From Pomphorhynchus laevis (taxonomy: Eukaryota; Acanthocephala; Palaeacanthocephala; Echinorhynchida; Pomphorhynchidae): a DNA stretch of 64,000 bases. A program made the position numbers and the translations under genes. The notes below the pieces were generated by a model. It made no database searches, was not told the DNA's origin, and saw nothing but the letters and a program-made list of their open reading frames with translations. Location of the stretch: assembly GCA_012934845.2 (NCBI GenBank), contig WNNJ02003239.1, positions 1 to 64,000 on the forward strand, given 5' to 3'. This document shows positions 62,601 through 64,000 of the stretch, one piece after another; the first letter of the stretch is position 1; each line of letters starts with the position of its first letter.

Positions 62601-62985
62601 TTCCACATCTCATTGCCCATTTAAAATAAAAGCATTTTGTGTTTTGTTGGAATTCTTTAATAAAAAACAGTGTATTTATTTCTAATACAAATATAGGCAC
62701 ATCTAAACATTAATTTAACTACGCATTCATAATTAATATTCAAGGGGTTACCTTAAGTTCAAGATGTGGACTATCGAGTAATTCGGCATCATGAGCTTTA
62801 CAACATTCGGATAGAACGTCTATAATTCTTTGTCTGGTTAATGCACAGTAGCCACTATTATCTCGCATTCCCTTAACATACAGTATTATATTTAAATTAT
62901 TGAGTTATAATTCAAGTACCTTTGGAGTTTTAAGGATTACGGATTTGCTTTGATTAGCAGAAGAATGCATTCCCAATATAGAAAT
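32683..62985 (-). CDS. HARS: Histidyl-tRNA synthetase (13 exons)
   Basis: Class II synthetase that charges tRNA-His. Exons, 5' to 3': 62,985-62,920, 62,871-62,752, 60,094-59,999, 54,958-54,833, 54,774-54,670, 51,753-51,655, 48,987-48,894, 45,793-45,663, 44,746-44,674, 42,026-41,854, 36,784-36,683, 36,631-36,485, 32,748-32,683. All junctions are GT/AG and in phase. Landmarks: [42 protein letters not shown]; motif 2 [17 protein letters not shown] with [23 protein letters not shown]; motif 3 GVSFGVERL; and the C-terminal anticodon-binding domain ([41 protein letters not shown]). From the ATG at 62,970 it is 460 residues; vertebrate HARS has about 509, the difference being an N-terminal WHEP domain. 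The first exon has an acceptor-like start, so an upstream exon may lie beyond my reach. Long introns are full of retroelements. Confidence 0.95.
33301..33371. repeat. Hairpin with 33-bp arms
   Basis: CAACGTGTGTTGTCTATAGA... (33,301-33,333) pairs with 33,339-33,371 with one mismatch and a five-base loop. Nearby 'tataaagtgtct' repeats (33,254-33,290) share part of the arm. Lies in HARS intron 12. Confidence 0.75.
33664..33766. repeat. Three consecutive hairpins
   Basis: GATAATTTTTAT/ATAAAAATTATC (33,664-33,693), ATCACTCTTATTA/TAATAAGAGTGAT (33,691-33,719) and AATGACAAGAAG/CTTCTTGTCATT (33,725-33,766) follow each other almost without gaps. No family recognised; HARS intron 12. Confidence 0.7.
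34141..36375 (-). mobile_element. CR1/L2-like LINE, truncated after early RT
   Basis: In HARS intron 12, same strand as the gene. From the left of the element (36,375 down): a Ser/Pro-rich ORF1-like part (36,375-35,965), endonuclease ([55 protein letters not shown]; about 35,830-35,100), and the RT start ([30 protein letters not shown]; then [15 protein letters not shown] and [10 protein letters not shown]). It stops near 34,141 before the catalytic RT motifs. Few breaks. Base composition is much richer in GC than the host, which makes it stand out. Loss of the 3' end is unusual for a LINE. Confidence 0.85.
34291..35487 (-). pseudogene. LINE endonuclease/RT open frame, 398 codons
   Basis: Longest frame of this LINE: the second half of the endonuclease, with the catalytic SDH (GLSDHFL), then the linker ([20 protein letters not shown]) and the RT fingers. 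A frameshift near SSYRP at its end leads to the continuing RT frame ([15 protein letters not shown]). Without motifs A-E it cannot code for a working RT. Confidence 0.8.
36785..37929. other. HARS intron 10, AT-rich left part
   Basis: Non-coding. A hairpin (CGTGAGAGTTTTTA with TAAAAACTCTCGCG) is at about 37,410-37,440. Nothing else. Confidence 0.4.
37930..40936 (-). mobile_element. RT element with a restriction-like endonuclease end (R2-like group?)
   Basis: In HARS intron 10, same strand as the gene. N-terminal part 40,936-40,535 has a Cys-x2-Cys finger ([10 protein letters not shown]...H). Next: [19 protein letters not shown] (about 40,550). RT palm 39,760-39,362: [35 protein letters not shown], and WYPDECVLG where WYLDDGTLG is expected, so the catalytic pair is lost. 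Thumb remnants near 38,940-38,820 ([16 protein letters not shown]). C-terminus 38,275-37,937: [14 protein letters not shown] and KKRAKYSRL, the end of a PD-(D/E)xK-like nuclease region. This RT family is common in invertebrates; its place near R2-type LINEs is inferred from the C-terminal nuclease pattern. Confidence 0.75.
40937..41853. other. HARS intron 10, AT-rich right part
   Basis: Strongly AT-rich, no coding signal or repeat recognised up to exon 10 (41,854). Confidence 0.4.
42235..44640 (+). mobile_element. Single-arm copy of the large foldback element
   Basis: In HARS intron 9. 42,235-42,760 matches the spacer (about 27,990-28,308), 42,761-42,960 matches the start of arm R, about 1 kb is missing, and 43,060-44,475 matches the rest, including the outer end seen only in arm L. 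A further block at about 44,594-44,640 matches 22,875-22,914 after a 120-bp AT-rich insert. It has one arm only, so the element can exist as a non-palindromic unit. It ends about 35 bp from exon 9. Confidence 0.75.
44800..45620. other. HARS intron 8; possible FLYWCH-like remnant
   Basis: On the plus strand 45,035-45,120 reads [20 protein letters not shown] and, in another frame, 45,145-45,265 reads [20 protein letters not shown]. The spacing of Cys and the HxHDTH end recalls FLYWCH zinc fingers of MULE-type transposons, but only weakly. The rest (45,330-45,620) is AT-rich with TATATAAAAATATA repeats. Confidence 0.3.
45794..47280. other. HARS intron 7, left part
   Basis: Mostly non-coding. 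46,200-47,200 is less AT-rich than usual here and may be decayed element sequence, but no domain can be named. Confidence 0.35.
47281..47680 (+). pseudogene. C-terminal remnant of an RT-element ORF
   Basis: One frame reads [20 protein letters not shown], then [32 protein letters not shown] and VSMSIR. The order VE..SF.P..(F/L)S..GGM......YS.V...LR.R.......S...RG is a C-terminal signature I know from unclassified RT-element proteins of cnidarians and other invertebrates. It parallels the C-terminus of the element at 37,930-40,936. It lies in HARS intron 7 in antisense orientation; no RT part is seen. Confidence 0.5.
47681..48893. other. HARS intron 7, right part
   Basis: No recognised feature. 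Possible old element sequence around 48,090-48,560, too decayed to name. Confidence 0.35.
49140..50455 (+). mobile_element. LINE 3' fragment in HARS intron 6
   Basis: Antisense to HARS. RT motif C survives as [10 protein letters not shown] (about 49,225 and again about 49,320 because of a tandem duplication). It is followed by the thumb ([20 protein letters not shown]), a connecting part ([20 protein letters not shown]), an open frame 49,831-50,193 ([17 protein letters not shown]...), and a terminal zinc-finger pattern CTCIFC...H...C. The 3' end near 50,440 has AATAAA in a GC-rich tail ('gccgaaaggcgaagtggc'). 5'-truncated and broken. Confidence 0.75.
49168..49341 (+). repeat. Tandem duplication inside the LINE RT region
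   Basis: About 80 bases (CTTTTGCATCGATAA.GTAGG ... CAGACGATCTTGTC) occur twice with one or two differences, at 49,170-49,247 and 49,269-49,341, so the YADD-coding block is doubled. Likely replication slippage after insertion. Confidence 0.8.
50456..51654. other. HARS intron 6, AT-rich part with short repeats
   Basis: A perfect small palindrome ATAGTAGTATAATATA... lies at 50,457-50,490. 'aagccaaaggtacttg' and 'ttatatttctgaa' units repeat two to three times at 50,575-50,700. The remainder is featureless up to exon 6. Confidence 0.45.
51997..52146 (-). other. Short coding-like frame downstream of the RT
   Basis: Fifty codons open from just after a stop: [20 protein letters not shown], then [20 protein letters not shown] and a short end. 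It is rich in Pro, Thr, Asp and Trp in a region where chance frames are Ile/Lys/Asn-only, so it probably was protein-coding. I do not recognise the family. It may belong to the element at 52,280-53,398. Confidence 0.35.
52280..53398 (-). CDS. Penelope-like reverse transcriptase, open 372-residue ORF
   Basis: In HARS intron 5, same strand. Starts at a true ATG. Motifs in order: [19 protein letters not shown] (fingers), [13 protein letters not shown] (about residue 95), [17 protein letters not shown] (motif A, catalytic Asp, about 190), [20 protein letters not shown] (motif B, about 265), [11 protein letters not shown] (motif C with both Asp, about 312), and YLDMNI (motif D/E region). This is the RT type found in cnidarian and rotifer PLE-like proteins, with YIDD. 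No GIY-YIG domain is visible on either side and the C-terminus is shorter than in relatives. It is unbroken, unlike the other elements here, and very AT-rich. Confidence 0.8.
   Translation of the reverse strand: MKITNNYKRKDKINKDMYKELTKLKDNYIITTIDKVSNNFVFICKKLYYNILMKEVNSNDLNVNPTYERSELSFETIITSHCSIMDKKGIKVELDNKTIPILYWKPKLHKNPIKPRFICSAFKCTIKPLSVYMNKILKVIKAHYKKYCKVIEINIGIKHYFTINSTKEFLEHTKGINFQNINTYDFSTLYINLDLADIKEALVKLINLIFGKRYTYICYNNNNTYLTKIKPSSKYKYTDKIELIESLNILINQNYLKVGTSIFRQVKGVSMGGNSNPIIADLFLSFIEYEFVHNCVKSKSKQYKYMKYLFRYIDDICVFYSSNFYSISEQIYPDSLILNKTNIDDKEGVYLDMNIKLTLTKTTINLYRKDDI
53826..54297 (+). repeat. Tandem repeat, four units of 116-119 bp
   Basis: Units start (at ATTATGAATG) at 53,851, 53,967, 54,084 and 54,203 and each contains 'catcaacttcctagaacct' and 'cctcctggaattttgtgg'. 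Units 1-2 and 3-4 share small differences, suggesting pairwise duplication. It sits just upstream of the RT ORF in HARS intron 5 and may be the 5' repeat block of that element. Confidence 0.85.
55500..55993 (-). pseudogene. Penelope-like GIY-YIG fragment, third family
   Basis: On the minus strand near 55,770-55,580 one frame reads [20 protein letters not shown], then [11 protein letters not shown] and VDFQNT: a GIY-YIG core with CxxC, VYIG and downstream His. It is interrupted by a stop. The LINE at 56,009 was inserted into this element's flank, and its other side continues at 59,838 with a terminal motif (TATGATGGCAGTTGCC). Confidence 0.7.
55994..56008 (+). repeat. Target-site duplication, left (LINE copy 2)
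   Basis: TTATTTTAATGTGCA, repeated exactly at 59,838-59,852. Confidence 0.85.
56014..57218 (+). pseudogene. LINE copy 2 ORF1, broken
   Basis: Starts [18 protein letters not shown]. Middle part 56,226-56,432 ([16 protein letters not shown]) and 56,472-56,810 with knuckles [31 protein letters not shown] and [15 protein letters not shown]. The C-terminal part 56,829-57,218 has a predicted coiled-coil-like stretch ([20 protein letters not shown]). It is split into about four frames. Three knuckles in a row is typical of I/R1/Jockey-type ORF1 proteins. Confidence 0.8.
57255..59623 (+). pseudogene. LINE copy 2 ORF2 (endonuclease-RT), broken
   Basis: Endonuclease start [19 protein letters not shown] and VIVLQETRS near 57,280-57,380. 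RT at 58,737-59,192: [37 protein letters not shown] (motif A Asp), [18 protein letters not shown] (motif B) and [13 protein letters not shown] (motif C, both Asp present). The last frame, 59,207-59,623, carries [20 protein letters not shown] and [15 protein letters not shown]. The endonuclease part is the most decayed. No C-terminal CCHC is visible. Confidence 0.85.
59838..59852 (+). repeat. Target-site duplication, right (LINE copy 2)
   Basis: TTATTTTAATGTGCA, identical to 55,994-56,008. Confidence 0.85.
60095..60649. other. HARS intron 2, AT-rich part
   Basis: No feature recognised. Confidence 0.4.
60650..62250 (+). mobile_element. Ty3/gypsy-like LTR retrotransposon fossil
   Basis: Antisense in HARS intron 2. 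Parts recognised: end of a gag-like region, a CCHC-type zinc knuckle near 61,160-61,260, and a following pol-type stretch. It is broken, with several breaks, and no long terminal repeats were seen in the window. It looks old and partial. Confidence 0.65.
62251..62751. other. HARS intron 2, right part
   Basis: AT-rich, no feature recognised up to exon 2. Confidence 0.4.
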
Positions 62986-63412
62986 CTAATAAGTTTTGTT
63001 TGAATCAAAAATAAAAGCTTTTAACAAGGAAGAACGCCAAACCTTTATAAAATTGCACGAATTGTTCGCAACGCCGAATATCAACCGCCTAGCCGACATT
63101 CAAAACTTTTCTTACTTTTTATCTTTTAAGAGCATTGTAAACTGTTCTTAAACATTCGTGTAAATATAAATTTTATTTAAATATCATTCAATAAGAAATT
63201 GCATTAAAAATTATCCTATGAGGATAATTACAATTTCTAAGCATTCAACTTCGTTGTATTCAAAAGTCTATTTTTCAATAAAAAACAAATTTAACTAAAA
63301 TCCAGTTAAATTTCTTAATCTTCTAGAACTACAATTAATATAAACTAATTAAACTACAATTAATTTAAACTTTAATTAAATTTTAAATATAAAAAGTATT
63401 AAAAAAATTCTG
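62986..63412. other. Upstream of the first visible HARS exon
   Basis: AT-rich. May be the HARS promoter or a further intron; I cannot tell. No TATA or initiator can be defended. Confidence 0.4.
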
Positions 63413-64000
63413 AAGGATGCACATTAATGTGGTCCTCGCTTATCACCAATGAGTCACCGAAGGATGCACAGAGACAGGGTTCGTGGAGCAGGCCTATTTA
63501 CCAGCAGATAAGACGACGGATATTGGATTCAGCATCTGAACCAACAAAAATTGCACGTCTGCACGCGGTTGAGGGAAACGCGGCCGGTGCATTTCTAGAG
63601 GCCGTACCATGCGCCTCTACAGGTACAAGGCTGGACGACGAAACCGTGAAAATTGCAGTTGACCTACGTTTGGAACTTCGTATATGTGCAGCGCATACAG
63701 GTCACTGCGGAGCAGCGGTGGATTCTTTTCAACGGCACGGATTGGACTGCCATATGTCGACCGGACGACATTTTCGGCACGCACAGATGAATGCCATAAT
63801 CAAAGCGTCACTCGCCGTTGTAGGTTACCCGAGTACACTGGAGCCAACTAGAATGCTGCGTACCGATGGTAAACGCCAGACGGCGCTACTCTTGTAACCT
63901 GGGAACGTGGGAGGCTTCTCGCATAAGATTGCACAGCGTGAAACACTGGCATCCTCCTATTTGGCCCATTCATTATTAGGTGCAGACACCTTGGCATCAG
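63413..64000 (+). mobile_element. Fragment of the restriction-like-endonuclease RT family (C-terminal part)
   Basis: A 156-codon frame from 63,427 reads GSWSRPIYQQIRRRILDSAS, RLDDETVKIAVDLRLELRIC, HGLDCHMSTGRHFRHAQMN, YPSTLEPTRMLRTDGKR. After a frame change near 63,870 it continues ETLASSYLAHSLLGADTLAS to the window edge. Cys/His pattern C..H..H-C..H-GL-C...GRH.RH, then DGK and the W-D-x-T-like strand, is the C-terminal Zn plus PD-(D/E)xK arrangement of the element at 37,930-40,936, which has the later part of the same domain. 5'-truncated and GC-rich against its surroundings. Confidence 0.75.

Overview
The window looks like nuclear DNA of an AT-rich invertebrate animal. It has spliced genes with GT/AG introns, a eukaryotic histidyl-tRNA synthetase, a calcium-sensor gene of the neuronal calcium sensor (NCS) family, an OTU-type protease, and many non-LTR and Penelope-like retroelements. 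I cannot name the phylum; the calcium sensor and the synthetase are clearly diverged, which suggests a long-branch or parasitic lineage, but that is inference.

Layout. 1-13,577 is gene-free and built of repeats: a short dispersed repeat carrying a well-formed hammerhead ribozyme (489-569), an APE-type LINE (about 990-4,872), a palindromic pair of Penelope-like element (PLE) copies (5,043-7,420), a second PLE family (7,875-8,250), a third LINE fragment, a tRNA-like sequence, a small MITE-like element and a 256-bp palindrome. 13,578-17,979 (+) is a three-exon NCS-type EF-hand gene whose second intron holds a LINE. 18,400-18,997 (-) is the last exon of an OTUD3-like deubiquitinase. The second hammerhead copy (19,811-19,891), a small unknown ORF (20,026-20,334, -), and two large foldback structures (20,552-22,751 and 22,875-30,567) follow.

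32,683-62,985 (-) is one gene, cytosolic-type histidyl-tRNA synthetase (HARS), in 13 exons that I could join in frame from the glycine-rich N-terminal part to the stop. It codes for about 460 residues. Its introns are sharply bimodal: three are 48-58 bp and nine are 0.9-5 kb. Most long ones hold a recognisable element: a CR1/L2-like LINE, an RT element with a restriction-like endonuclease end, a copy of the large foldback, a LINE fragment, an intact PLE-like RT ORF, a complete LINE with a 15-bp target-site duplication sitting inside an older PLE, and a fossil of the Ty3/gypsy type. The NCS gene shows the same pattern (53 bp and 3.8 kb). The native introns are therefore probably about 50 bp, and the gene was inflated to 30 kb by retroelements.

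The most unusual signal is RNA: two diverged copies of a roughly 220-bp repeat conserve a hammerhead in the type III permutation plus an upstream hairpin, with changes that keep the helices paired. A second, looser hammerhead-like motif recurs at PLE ends and inside palindromes. Palindromy is a theme at every scale from 30 bp to 7.7 kb. No CRISPR arrays, operons or intact tRNA or rRNA genes were seen.
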